A stretch of 64,000 bases of DNA from Aliishimia sp963721175. GTDB lineage: Bacteria; Pseudomonadota; Alphaproteobacteria; Rhodobacterales; Rhodobacteraceae. The translations under genes and the position numbers were made by a program. The stretch covers positions 248,001 through 312,000 of the forward strand of contig CAVRIG010000008.1 in the NCBI GenBank assembly GCA_963721175.1, given 5' to 3'. The notes under the pieces are model-generated. The model saw only the letters and a list, made by a program, of their open reading frames with translations. It made no database searches and was not told where the DNA came from. Shown piece after piece: positions 8,834 to 16,457 of the stretch; the first letter of the stretch is position 1; each line of letters begins with the position of its first letter.

Positions 8834-10522
8834 TCATGAGAGTAGTCGGCGGGCGATCACCTGCGCCTGAATTTCGGCCGCCCCCTCGAATATGTTCAGG
8901 ATCCGCGCATCACAGAGAACGCGGGAGATGCTGTATTCGAGTGCGAACCCGTTACCGCCATGGATCTGGAGCCCATTGTCGGCCGCGGCCCAGGCGACCC
9001 GGGCGCCCAGCAATTTCGCCATCCCTGCCTCGAGGTCGCATCTGCGTCCTTCGTCTTTTTCCAGGGCGGAGAAGTAGGTCAACTGGCGCGCCACCATGAT
9101 CTCCACCGCCATCAGGGCCAGCTTCGACGCGACGCGCGGGAATTCGATCAGGGCCTTGCCGAACTGCTTGCGCTCCTCGGCATATTTCATCGCGATATCC
9201 AACGCCGATTGCGCCACGCCGATGGCACGCGCCGCGGTCTGGATCCGCGCGCTCTCGAACGTTTCCATCAGCTGCTTGAAGCCACGGCCTTCCTCGCCGC
9301 CAAGCAGGTTTTCGCCCTTCACATGGAAGTCGTCGAAAGCCAGCTCATACTCCTTCATGCCGCGGTAGCCCAGAACCTCGATCTCGCCTCCCGTCATGCC
9401 GGGTGTCGGAAAAGGATCCGCATCCGTCCCTGGCGTCTTTTCGGCCAGGAACATGCTGAGACCCTTGTAATTGCTGGTCTCCGGATCGGTGCGCGCAAGA
9501 AGGGTCATTACATGGGTGCGCGCCGCATGGGTGATCCAGGTCTTGTTGCCGGTGACCTTGTAGTCCCCATTTTCGTCCTTGCTCGCGCGCGTGCGCAGGG
9601 AACCCAGGTCGGATCCCGTGTTCGGTTCGGTGAAGACGGCCGTCGGCAGGATTTCCGCGCTGGCGATCCGGGGCAGCCAATGCGCCTTCTGCGCGTCCGT
9701 GCCCCCGGCCAGGATCAGTTCCGCCGCAATCTCCGACCGGGTGCCGAGCGATCCCACACCGATGTAGCCGCGTGACAGCTCTTCGGAGACGACGCACATC
9801 GAGGCCTTGCTGAGCCCGAGGCCACCGAAGTCTTCGGGGATCGTCAGGCCGAACACGCCCATTTCAGCGAGTTCGTTGATCACCTCGATCGGGATCAACT
9901 CGTCCTTGAGGTGCCATTCGTGGGCATACGGTTCCACCTTCTCGATGGAATAGCGCCGGAACTGCTCCCGAATCATCTCGAGCTCTTCATCCAGACCTGT
10001 CGCACCGACCGTCACGTTGCCGGCCTGCTCCCGCATCAACTCGACGAGCCGGAGGCGCGCGGCCTGGGTGTTGCCCGACTGCGTCAGGGACATCACCGCC
10101 GGCGCCATCAGTGCGCGTTGATCTTCCTGAGCCAGGCCAAGGTCCTGCAGACGCACGACCTCCCCCTGGTTCATCTGGATCCCACCATAGATCTGCCACA
10201 GGTACTCGCCGAAGGCGATCTGGTGGATCAGCTGTTCAAGCTCGCCGAACGTGCCCGCCTGCTCGAGTGTCTCCGCCCATTTCTGCATCTGCACCAGGCT
10301 TTCGGCATAGGTGGCGAGCCAGGCCAATCCATGCGCCGCGGTCTGCTCCGCTTCGATCAGGCTCGCGGACACGCGGTCGCCTTCTGTCACCATCTGCCGG
10401 ACGCTTTCCGTGGCGGCAGCGGTGATCTCGCGGACCGGCCCCAATGCGGCCTTGGTCGTTTCAAGCAGATCCGGCAGAATCACCGAGGTCCGGATTGACG
10501 CGTCTTGACCATCATGCGGCAT
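8834..10522 (-). CDS. mcd: (2S)-methylsuccinyl-CoA dehydrogenase
   Basis: This flavoprotein is expected to oxidise (2S)-methylsuccinyl-CoA to mesaconyl-C1-CoA in the ethylmalonyl-CoA pathway of acetyl-CoA assimilation, passing electrons to ETF. At 562 residues it is ~170 longer than ordinary acyl-CoA dehydrogenases. The extra N-terminal helical extension (to about residue 170) is the mark of Mcd. The dehydrogenase core follows: GVFGLTIPEDFGGLGLS, TAVFTEPNTGSDLGSLRT, TGNKTWITHAART, SARIQTAARAIGVAQ and the C-terminal QIHGGNGFALEYSISRVL with ARILNIFEGAAEIQ. AAGGAGAGAG lies just before the ATG. A close paralogue of other substrate range remains possible. etfBA at 24.6-26.2 kb would be the electron acceptor. 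Confidence 0.85.
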   Translation of the reverse strand: MPHDGQDASIRTSVILPDLLETTKAALGPVREITAAATESVRQMVTEGDRVSASLIEAEQTAAHGLAWLATYAESLVQMQKWAETLEQAGTFGELEQLIHQIAFGEYLWQIYGGIQMNQGEVVRLQDLGLAQEDQRALMAPAVMSLTQSGNTQAARLRLVELMREQAGNVTVGATGLDEELEMIREQFRRYSIEKVEPYAHEWHLKDELIPIEVINELAEMGVFGLTIPEDFGGLGLSKASMCVVSEELSRGYIGVGSLGTRSEIAAELILAGGTDAQKAHWLPRIASAEILPTAVFTEPNTGSDLGSLRTRASKDENGDYKVTGNKTWITHAARTHVMTLLARTDPETSNYKGLSMFLAEKTPGTDADPFPTPGMTGGEIEVLGYRGMKEYELAFDDFHVKGENLLGGEEGRGFKQLMETFESARIQTAARAIGVAQSALDIAMKYAEERKQFGKALIEFPRVASKLALMAVEIMVARQLTYFSALEKDEGRRCDLEAGMAKLLGARVAWAAADNGLQIHGGNGFALEYSISRVLCDARILNIFEGAAEIQAQVIARRLLS

Positions 10523-10566
10523 TTACTCTCTCCTTGGCAGCTTTGGGCGGACTTAGTCCGTTCGCA

Positions 10567-10579
10567 GTTGCAGCGCAAC
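10567..10579. promoter_or_regulatory. inverted repeat upstream of mcd (candidate operator)
   Basis: GTTGC-AGC-GCAAC is a perfect 5-bp dyad located 45-57 bases before the mcd start, in the divergent region between mcd and the TSUP permease gene. The core TTGC-N3-GCAA recurs upstream of the hydratase/CoA-transferase genes (33474-33488). No regulator is identified. The role as operator is inferred from symmetry and position. Confidence 0.4.
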
Positions 10580-10669
10580 ATACATGCTTGAGCGTAACGT
10601 GGATTGTTTTTTTGTTTCGTCCAGAGGTTTGACGCTGCAGCCTGAAATTGCGCGTGCTATCGGACGAGG

Positions 10670-11437
10670 ATGGATATCCTGTTTGAAACACTTCCGGCAT
10701 GGCTCTGGGGCGTGTCGATCTGCATCGCCGCGCTGGCCGGTTTGGTCAAGGGTACCGTGGGGTTCGCGATGCCGCTGATCATGATGTCCGGCATCAGCTC
10801 CTTCGCCTCCCCGGAGATCGCGCTTGCCGGTCTGATATTGCCAACGCTTGCGACGAACGGGGTTCAGGCCTTCCGGTCCGGGGTGGGGTCGGCCGGCGAC
10901 GCGATCCGGCGATTTCGCTGGTTTCTTGCCGCCGGCGGCGTCTGTATTCTCGTCGGCGCGCAGTTCGTCCCGATCATTTCGGAAACGATGTTGTTTCTGA
11001 TCATCGGCATCCCGATCGTGGTCTTCGCCTTGGCGCAGCTGTCCGGCTGGCAGCCCGCCCATCGGGCGCAATCGAAGAGGCTCGATCTGTCCTTTGGCGC
11101 AGCGGCTGGTCTGATCGGCGGTGTCTCAGGTTCCTGGGGGCCACCGACCGTCCTCTATCTCACCGCGCTGAACACGCCCAAGACGATCCAGATCCAGATC
11201 CAGGGTGTGATCTATTTTCTTGGCGCCATCGTGCTGACGTCGGCGCATGTCCTGGCAGGCATCCTCACGGCGCAGACAGCGATCTTCTCGGTGTGTCTCG
11301 TGGTACCCGCGATGATCGGCTTGCTGGCCGGGATGCATGTCCACGATCGCATCGACCAGAAAACGTTTCGCCGCGCCACTCTTATCGTCCTGCTGGTGGC
11401 AGGGGCGAACCTCGTGCGGCGCGGCGTTGCTTTTTGA
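10670..11437 (+). CDS. TSUP family sulfite exporter TauE/SafE-like permease
   Basis: A 255-residue integral membrane protein with about eight hydrophobic segments. Two internally similar halves show the TSUP pattern: CIAALAGLVKGTVGFAMPLI near the N-terminus (residues ~18-37) and AAAGLIGGVSGSWGPPTVLYL in the second half. Family members move sulfite, sulfoacetate or other small organic anions. The substrate here is unknown. The gene diverges from mcd across a 147-base region. The start ATG at 10670 has GAGGA immediately upstream, which is closer than ideal, so the exact start is less certain than the frame. Confidence 0.86.
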   Translation: MDILFETLPAWLWGVSICIAALAGLVKGTVGFAMPLIMMSGISSFASPEIALAGLILPTLATNGVQAFRSGVGSAGDAIRRFRWFLAAGGVCILVGAQFVPIISETMLFLIIGIPIVVFALAQLSGWQPAHRAQSKRLDLSFGAAAGLIGGVSGSWGPPTVLYLTALNTPKTIQIQIQGVIYFLGAIVLTSAHVLAGILTAQTAIFSVCLVVPAMIGLLAGMHVHDRIDQKTFRRATLIVLLVAGANLVRRGVAF

Positions 11438-11464
11438 AACTTCAGAATGTGTTAATGAAAACGA

Positions 11465-11827
11465 TCAGGAAGCCCTGCGATCGACGGTGACTCCCGCCAG
11501 ATCTTCGATGAACGTGACGATACGTGTCTTCACCTGTTCGTCTTCGATGGATGATACGGCGTCGAGGATCTTGAAATTGAGATCTCTGTTATCGTTGGCG
11601 GAATCGTCGGTCGGAAGACCTTCGAAAAAGTACGAGGTCGGGACGCCGAAAATCTTCGACAACTCGTAGAGACGGCTGGCGGCGACGCAATTCGAGCCAA
11701 TCTCGTACTTCTGGATTTGCTGAAACGACAGATTCAGCTTCTGGGCGACGTCGGTCTGAGACAAGCGGCGCAACGCCCGCATTTGCTTGATTCTCTTGCC
11801 CACGTGAACATCAACAGGATGCGACAT
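11465..11827 (-). CDS. XRE family helix-turn-helix transcriptional regulator
   Basis: A 120-residue regulator with an XRE/Cro HTH at residues ~10-65: GKRIKQMRALRRLSQTDVA then the recognition part LSFQQIQKYEIGSN. The C-terminal 50 residues (DLNFKILDAVSSIEDEQVK) are helical. An ATG at 11905 would add 26 residues lacking any family likeness; I take the ATG at 11827, with AGAGGT upstream. This type of short XRE protein is common and multi-copy in Rhodobacterales. It is convergent with the TSUP gene. Its 5' region carries two copies of a 10-base direct repeat that may be its own operator. Confidence 0.88.
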   Translation of the reverse strand: MSHPVDVHVGKRIKQMRALRRLSQTDVAQKLNLSFQQIQKYEIGSNCVAASRLYELSKIFGVPTSYFFEGLPTDDSANDNRDLNFKILDAVSSIEDEQVKTRIVTFIEDLAGVTVDRRAS

Positions 11828-11852
11828 AACTAAAGTACCTCTGGTTGAACTA

Positions 11853-11890
11853 CATGCAATTTCAAATAAAACCGGCAAGTCATGCAATTT
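11853..11890. repeat. pair of 10-base direct repeats upstream of the XRE gene
   Basis: CATGCAATTT occurs at 11853-11862 and again at 11881-11890, 28 bases apart, in an AT-rich stretch just upstream of the chosen XRE start. Two sites on nearly the same helix face suit a dimeric regulator. Autoregulation is an inference. Confidence 0.5.
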
Positions 11891-11946
11891 GTTAAGTTTC
11901 ACCATTTTTCAATCATGAATGGTCCATAGATGGTTGACTGACGTGC

Positions 11947-11971
11947 ACGGTATGGGTGATAAATATACCGT
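11947..11971. promoter_or_regulatory. LysR-type T-N11-A dyad (candidate operator)
   Basis: ACGGTAT (11947-11953) and ATACCGT (11965-11971) form a perfect 7-bp inverted repeat with an 11-base centre, giving exactly the T-N11-A geometry of LysR-family boxes. It lies 45 bases upstream of the LysR-like gene. A nearby direct repeat, ATGGGTGAT, occurs at 11952-11960 and 11974-11982. Binding by the adjacent regulator is inferred. Confidence 0.6.
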
Positions 11972-12015
11972 TGATGGGTGATTGGTGTACCATTGAGATG
12001 AAAGCGAGGTGAAAC

Positions 12016-12900
12016 TTGGACGGCGGCGCAGCCAACATAGATGTGAATCCGCGGCACTATCCGTTGCTATTCGAGATGCTGCGGTCGTTCATCACGCTCG
12101 CTTCAACTTTGAACCTCAGCCATGCCGTGGCCGAACTCGGCAGCACGCGTCAGACAGTTCGCCGGCACATCACCCAGTTGGAAGAGCTCAAGGGTGGTCC
12201 GCTCTTTGAGGTCGCCAACCGCCAATACTCGCTGAGCGAGTTGGGTCTAAAGGTCCTGCCGGAGGCACTCGATCTACTCGACAGGACCGAAGCCTGGATA
12301 GGCCGGCGCTTCGAGCTGGTAGATGGTCTCCAGCACCTCGGGATAGAACGCAAAGATGGTTGGTATTATTACCAGCACCAACACCCCATCGGGCGAGCAT
12401 TTTCGTCGACGGGGACACTTCTGCAAGACGCAATTCGCGCTTGGTCCGAAGCCAAAGGTGAAGTGGAGCACGAATCTCTGCAGAGGATTCGTCCGTATGG
12501 CCAGATCTTTCGCCGTTCAGACGGGGACTGGCGATTCACGGAAGTCGGTGAACTGAGTTCCGTCACGCGCCTGCTCGGATGGAAGTTCGCGCGATCGACA
12601 ATCGGGCGGAGTTTGGGGCAGATGCCCGGCGGGGAAAGCTTTGACCGGTTGACCAAGCACGCATATGCCGAAGTCGAGCAAACCCAGGCCCTTCGTCTGG
12701 ACCACTGTCTTACCGTCCTTCCGCAGCCGGATGTCGGCAAAAATACACCGGTCTGCTTTGAGAGACTGTTGCTCGGTTCGTGGTTTGCGGACGGCAGTTT
12801 TGCCGTTCTTTCCGTCGTGCGCCTAACCCACGACGTTGAAATAAAGGGAGTTACAGACGACATGCTGCAGCTGATGCCGGAAAGCCTTCTGATGGATTAG
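12016..12900 (+). CDS. LysR-like DNA-binding protein with atypical C-terminal domain
   Basis: A 294-residue protein starting at TTG with GCGAGGTGA just upstream. Residues ~18-80 are a LysR-type winged helix: FITLASTLNLSHAVAELGST, then QTVRRHITQLEELKGGPLFE and SELGLKVLPEA. The rest does not look like the LysR substrate-binding fold. It contains GWYYYQHQHPIGRAFSS, IRPYGQIFRRSDGDWRF and SSVTRLLGWKFARSTIG, which suggests a PAS-like or new sensory domain. I do not recognise this domain. The gene is preceded by a T-N11-A dyad and followed after 84 bases by a GNAT-like gene, so an autoregulated two-gene unit is plausible. Base composition here is lower in GC than in the flanking housekeeping genes. 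Confidence 0.72.
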   Translation: MDGGAANIDVNPRHYPLLFEMLRSFITLASTLNLSHAVAELGSTRQTVRRHITQLEELKGGPLFEVANRQYSLSELGLKVLPEALDLLDRTEAWIGRRFELVDGLQHLGIERKDGWYYYQHQHPIGRAFSSTGTLLQDAIRAWSEAKGEVEHESLQRIRPYGQIFRRSDGDWRFTEVGELSSVTRLLGWKFARSTIGRSLGQMPGGESFDRLTKHAYAEVEQTQALRLDHCLTVLPQPDVGKNTPVCFERLLLGSWFADGSFAVLSVVRLTHDVEIKGVTDDMLQLMPESLLMD

Positions 12901-12984
12901 TTGCGATCTAGAAACACATAAAGTTTGCGGGACGATTTTGTTCTGCGCTACGTTAGCCTTGAATGCAAATCGCAGGAGGGGCCG

Positions 12985-13701
12985 ATGGCGTTGATGGACT
13001 TTAGGACTGAGGACCGTTGCGAAGCGGCAGTTCTCGGGATTTTGGACACTCTTGGAGTGTCACTCACGATAGGTACCGATTTTGCTGAGTTCGAGCAATT
13101 TGTTGCCGAAGCCCGGCCCGATCATCCACTGGGTGACCCGTTCAAGCCGGACTTGCCGAGCCTGACGGCTGACACTGCTTGCTGGATCGTAGGCCGAGAT
13201 CTTGATGGAAAGATCATGCACTTGCACGCGATCAGGGTGCTGCCGACCGAAGGCAAAAGCGTGGCAGATTATTTTCGGCATAACTTCCTGAGCTTTTCCC
13301 CACCTGAATTGGAGATCGACCCCGGGCGTTCAAGATACCGCGCCTGTCCTGCTGCAAAGCGCATGATGGGTACAGTGGTCTACGCGGGGGAATTCTGGGT
13401 GGGCATGTCGCCGAGCCAGTACAGAGGCGTCGACCTCATAGGGTGTCTCGTACAATACGCCATGATGATTTCGCTCCGCAAACTCCAGTCACAACACTTC
13501 ATAGGGTTCGTGGCAAAGCCGCAGGCGATCAAAGGTCTCGCGCTGCGTTTCGGCTTCATGCACGTCGACCCGTTTGCCTTGCGATGGTTTTCGCCAGGAA
13601 AGCCCGACCCTCTCGAAGGTGTCATGATTTACATGAACGACGAAGACATGAGATATCTCATGGACATACCGACAAGAGAAGTGGAAGCGCTCGCCGCCTG
13701 A
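12985..13701 (+). CDS. hypothetical protein, GNAT/autoinducer-synthase-like fold suspected
   Basis: A 238-residue soluble protein. ATG at 12985 is chosen because AGGAGGGG stands just upstream; an earlier start at 12925 lacks such a site. I do not recognise the family. The order of features resembles a GNAT acyltransferase: a strand pair CWIVGRDLDGKIMHLHAIRVLPT (66-88, cited in parts as IVGRDLDGK and HAIRVLPT), then MGTVVYAGEFWVG, a loop YRGVDLIGC followed by a helix (146-165) where GNAT enzymes bind acyl-CoA, the strand HFIGFV and RFGFMHVD. The RVLPT piece also recalls AHL synthases, but their full set of conserved N-terminal residues is not evident. Its job is unknown; the LysR-like neighbour probably controls it. 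Confidence 0.6.
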   Translation: MALMDFRTEDRCEAAVLGILDTLGVSLTIGTDFAEFEQFVAEARPDHPLGDPFKPDLPSLTADTACWIVGRDLDGKIMHLHAIRVLPTEGKSVADYFRHNFLSFSPPELEIDPGRSRYRACPAAKRMMGTVVYAGEFWVGMSPSQYRGVDLIGCLVQYAMMISLRKLQSQHFIGFVAKPQAIKGLALRFGFMHVDPFALRWFSPGKPDPLEGVMIYMNDEDMRYLMDIPTREVEALAA

Positions 13702-13784
13702 CGCTTTGACTGCCGCCAAGGCGCGAACACGAATTCGAGCAATCACTTTCGGTGGCACGCTTTGCTATGCAATCGGGGGCTGTG

Positions 13785-15383
13785 TTACCCGATCTGAACC
13801 GCCTTCACGTCGTCGTCGATATAGGGCAGGTACTTCTCGAAGTTGGTGGAGAACATCTCCACCAGCCTCTCGGCTTGGGCATCATAAGCCGCAGCGTCGT
13901 CCCACGTGCGCCGCGGGTCGAGCAGGATATCGGCGACACCGGGAACCGAGACCGGCACCTCGAAGCCGAAGTTCGGATCCTTGCGGAAGGTTGCCTTGCC
14001 GAGGGTTCCGTCCAGCGCCGCGGTCAGGAGCGCGCGGGTGGCCTTGATCGGCATGCGCGAGCCGGTGCCATAAGCGCCGCCGGTCCAGCCGGTATTGACC
14101 AGCCAGCACGTGGCGCCATGCTGGGCGATCTTCTCGCGCAGGAGGTTGCCGTAGACTTCCGGCCGGCGCGGCATGAAGGGCGCGCCGAAACAGGTGGAGA
14201 ATGTCGGTTCCGGTTCAGTCACCCCGCGCTCGGTCCCGGCGACCTTGGAGGTGAATCCGCTGAGGAAGTGGTACATCGCCTGTGCCGGGGTCAACCGGGC
14301 GATCGGAGGCAGCACGCCGAACGCGTCGCAGGTCAGCATGATCAGGTTTTTCGGATGCCCGCCCAACGCCGAAGTGGAGGCGTTCGAGATGTAGTGCAGC
14401 GGATAGGCGCAGCGCATGTTCGCCGTGAGGCTGTCATCCTCGAAGTCCAGTTCCTTCGTGTCGGGATCGTAGACCATGTTCTCGATCACCGTGCCGAACT
14501 TGGTCGTGGTGGCATAGATCTCGGGTTCGGCTTCGGGGTTCAGGTTGATGGTCTTGGCATAGCAGCCGCCTTCGAAGTTGAAGGTGCCGCGATTGGACCA
14601 GCCGTGTTCGTCATCCCCGATCAGCGTGCGTTCCGGGTCCGCGGAGAGGGTCGTCTTTCCGGTGCCGGAGAGCCCGAAGAAGATCGCCGTGTCGACCGGG
14701 TTGCCCGTCGCGTGGTTGGCGGAGCAATGCATCGGCATCACGCCCCGCTCGGGCAGCAGGTAGTTGAGCAGGGTGAAGACCGATTTCTTGTTTTCGCCGG
14801 CATATTCCGTGCCGCCGATCAGGATGAGCTTGCGGTCGAAGTTGAGCGCGATGACCGTCTCCGATCTGCAGTCATGCTTCTTCGGGTCGGCCATGAAACT
14901 CGGGCAGTTGATGATCGTGAAATCGGCGACGAACTCATCCAGTTCTTCCCGTTCGGGACGCCGAAGCATATGCCGGATGAAGAGCCCGTGCCAGGCGAGC
15001 TCCGTCACCATGCGGACGTTGATGGCGTGCGCCCGATCCGCACCGCCGACCAGATCCTGCACGAAGTAATCGCGTCCGGCCATGTGGGCCAGCATGTCCG
15101 CGTAAAGCGCGTCGAAGCCTGCTTCCGACATCGCGGCGTTGTTGTCCCACCAGATCGTGTCGGCGACCGACGCAGTCTTCACCACATGCTTGTCCTTCGG
15201 CGACCTGCCGGTGAACTTTCCGGTGCTGACGAGGAACGCGCCACCCTGTCCCAATTCGCCTTCACCGCGCCTCAAGGCAGCTTCGATGAGGTCAGGCTCG
15301 ATGAGGTTGTAATGAACAGTGCCAAGACCTGTAATTCCTTGATCTTCCAACCGGAAATCCGGATTGACCCGTCCATTCGTCAT
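13785..15383 (-). CDS. pckA: phosphoenolpyruvate carboxykinase (ATP)
   Basis: PckA converts oxaloacetate and ATP to PEP, CO2 and ADP, the first committed step of gluconeogenesis from C4 acids. The 532 residues are of normal length and carry the kinase-1a P-loop GLSGTGKTTLSADP, the metal-binding IGDDEHGW, CSANHATG, and the substrate loop KFTGRSPKDKHVV. It is transcribed away from chvI, a neighbourhood shared with rhizobia and other alphaproteobacteria where ChvG-ChvI is known to influence pckA in some species. That control here is inference from location. Confidence 0.97.
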   Translation of the reverse strand: MTNGRVNPDFRLEDQGITGLGTVHYNLIEPDLIEAALRRGEGELGQGGAFLVSTGKFTGRSPKDKHVVKTASVADTIWWDNNAAMSEAGFDALYADMLAHMAGRDYFVQDLVGGADRAHAINVRMVTELAWHGLFIRHMLRRPEREELDEFVADFTIINCPSFMADPKKHDCRSETVIALNFDRKLILIGGTEYAGENKKSVFTLLNYLLPERGVMPMHCSANHATGNPVDTAIFFGLSGTGKTTLSADPERTLIGDDEHGWSNRGTFNFEGGCYAKTINLNPEAEPEIYATTTKFGTVIENMVYDPDTKELDFEDDSLTANMRCAYPLHYISNASTSALGGHPKNLIMLTCDAFGVLPPIARLTPAQAMYHFLSGFTSKVAGTERGVTEPEPTFSTCFGAPFMPRRPEVYGNLLREKIAQHGATCWLVNTGWTGGAYGTGSRMPIKATRALLTAALDGTLGKATFRKDPNFGFEVPVSVPGVADILLDPRRTWDDAAAYDAQAERLVEMFSTNFEKYLPYIDDDVKAVQIG

Positions 15384-15716
15384 GTCAGTATCTCCAGCAG
15401 ACCCCGTATCCCGGGTCGTTCATCATTCACAAGGCACATGCGCACGCGCAGAACATCACGGGTGTAGCACGGCGATTTTGAAAATGAACAGGCAACATTG
15501 TGGCGTTAGCGCCACCACCGCGGAGTTTAGCGCAACCATCTGCGCGATGCCGCAGACGCGGCGGAAAGCAACTCGATGCAATTCAGGCGTTGCTAACGTT
15601 TTTCGGGATTAATCGACCGCAGCGGACAGTGATTCGCAAACGTATGTTGAGTTGCGGCGGCAGCCTCGAAAAATTCAGCGAAAACACATGCGTCGGGCAG
15701 CACAAGGACACGGGCG
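15384..15716. promoter_or_regulatory. pckA-chvI divergent intergenic region with hairpin
   Basis: This 333-base region holds no convincing gene. It must contain the promoters for pckA (leftward) and chvI (rightward). A perfect hairpin or operator, GTGGCG-TTAG-CGCCAC, lies at 15500-15515, followed by several GCGCAA/TTGC fragments. No clear sigma-70 box can be assigned. The dyad is a candidate binding site for a regulator shared by the two genes. Confidence 0.5.
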
Positions 15717-16418
15717 ATGTCGAAGATAGCATTGGTGGATGATGACAGGAACATCCTGACGTCTGTTTCCATGACGCTGGAAGCCGAGGGTTTCGAGGTC
15801 GAAACCTACAATGACGGTCAGGCGGCGCTCGACGCGTTCAACAAGAAGATGCCCGACATGGCCGTGCTCGACATCAAGATGCCGCGCATGGACGGGATGG
15901 ATCTGCTGCAGCGTCTGCGTCAGAAATCCGCGATGCCGGTCATCTTTCTGACCTCCAAGGACGACGAGATCGACGAGGTCCTCGGGTTGCGCATGGGCGC
16001 GGACGATTACGTGAAGAAGCCTTTCTCGCAGCGGCTTCTGGTGGAGCGCATCCGCGCGCTGCTGCGCCGTCAGGACGCCATCGCGGGCGACACGTTCGGC
16101 GAGACCGAAGACACAAAGGTTCTGGTGCGCGGCCAGTTGACGATGGATCCATTGCGCCATTCCGTCTCGTGGAAGGGCACGGATGTGTCGCTGACGGTGA
16201 CCGAATTCCTGCTCTTGCAGGCACTGGCGCAACGACCCGGGTTCGTGAAGAGCCGCGATCAACTCATGGACGTGGCCTATGACGACCAAGTCTACGTGGA
16301 CGACCGCACGATCGACAGTCACATCAAGCGGCTCCGCAAGAAGATGCGCAGCGCTGATGACGAGTTCTCGGCCATCGAGACGCTGTACGGTATCGGATAT
16401 CGCTACAACGAAGAATGA
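15717..16418 (+). CDS. chvI: response regulator ChvI (OmpR/PhoB type)
   Basis: A 233-residue response regulator. The receiver domain (1-120) has the acidic pair DDD (8-10), phospho-acceptor Asp52 in AVLDIKMPRMDG, switch Thr in FLTSKDDEID and Lys in DDYVKKPFS. The OmpR-type winged helix fills 130-233 (TVTEFLLLQALAQRPGFVKSR is the core; DDRTIDSHIKRLRKKMR is the recognition helix). With ChvG it forms the acid/envelope-stress two-component system of alphaproteobacteria. chvG follows after 39 bases. Confidence 0.94.
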   Translation: MSKIALVDDDRNILTSVSMTLEAEGFEVETYNDGQAALDAFNKKMPDMAVLDIKMPRMDGMDLLQRLRQKSAMPVIFLTSKDDEIDEVLGLRMGADDYVKKPFSQRLLVERIRALLRRQDAIAGDTFGETEDTKVLVRGQLTMDPLRHSVSWKGTDVSLTVTEFLLLQALAQRPGFVKSRDQLMDVAYDDQVYVDDRTIDSHIKRLRKKMRSADDEFSAIETLYGIGYRYNEE

Positions 16419-16457
16419 CACTAACCGGGACTGCCGGGTCTGACCGAGAGGACCTTC

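Noticed and set aside
12985..13701. A genuine LuxI-type acyl-homoserine-lactone synthase
   Set aside because: Motif order is suggestive, but the diagnostic Arg/Phe/Trp/Asp set at the N-terminus is not recognisable; kept only as a suspected GNAT-like fold.
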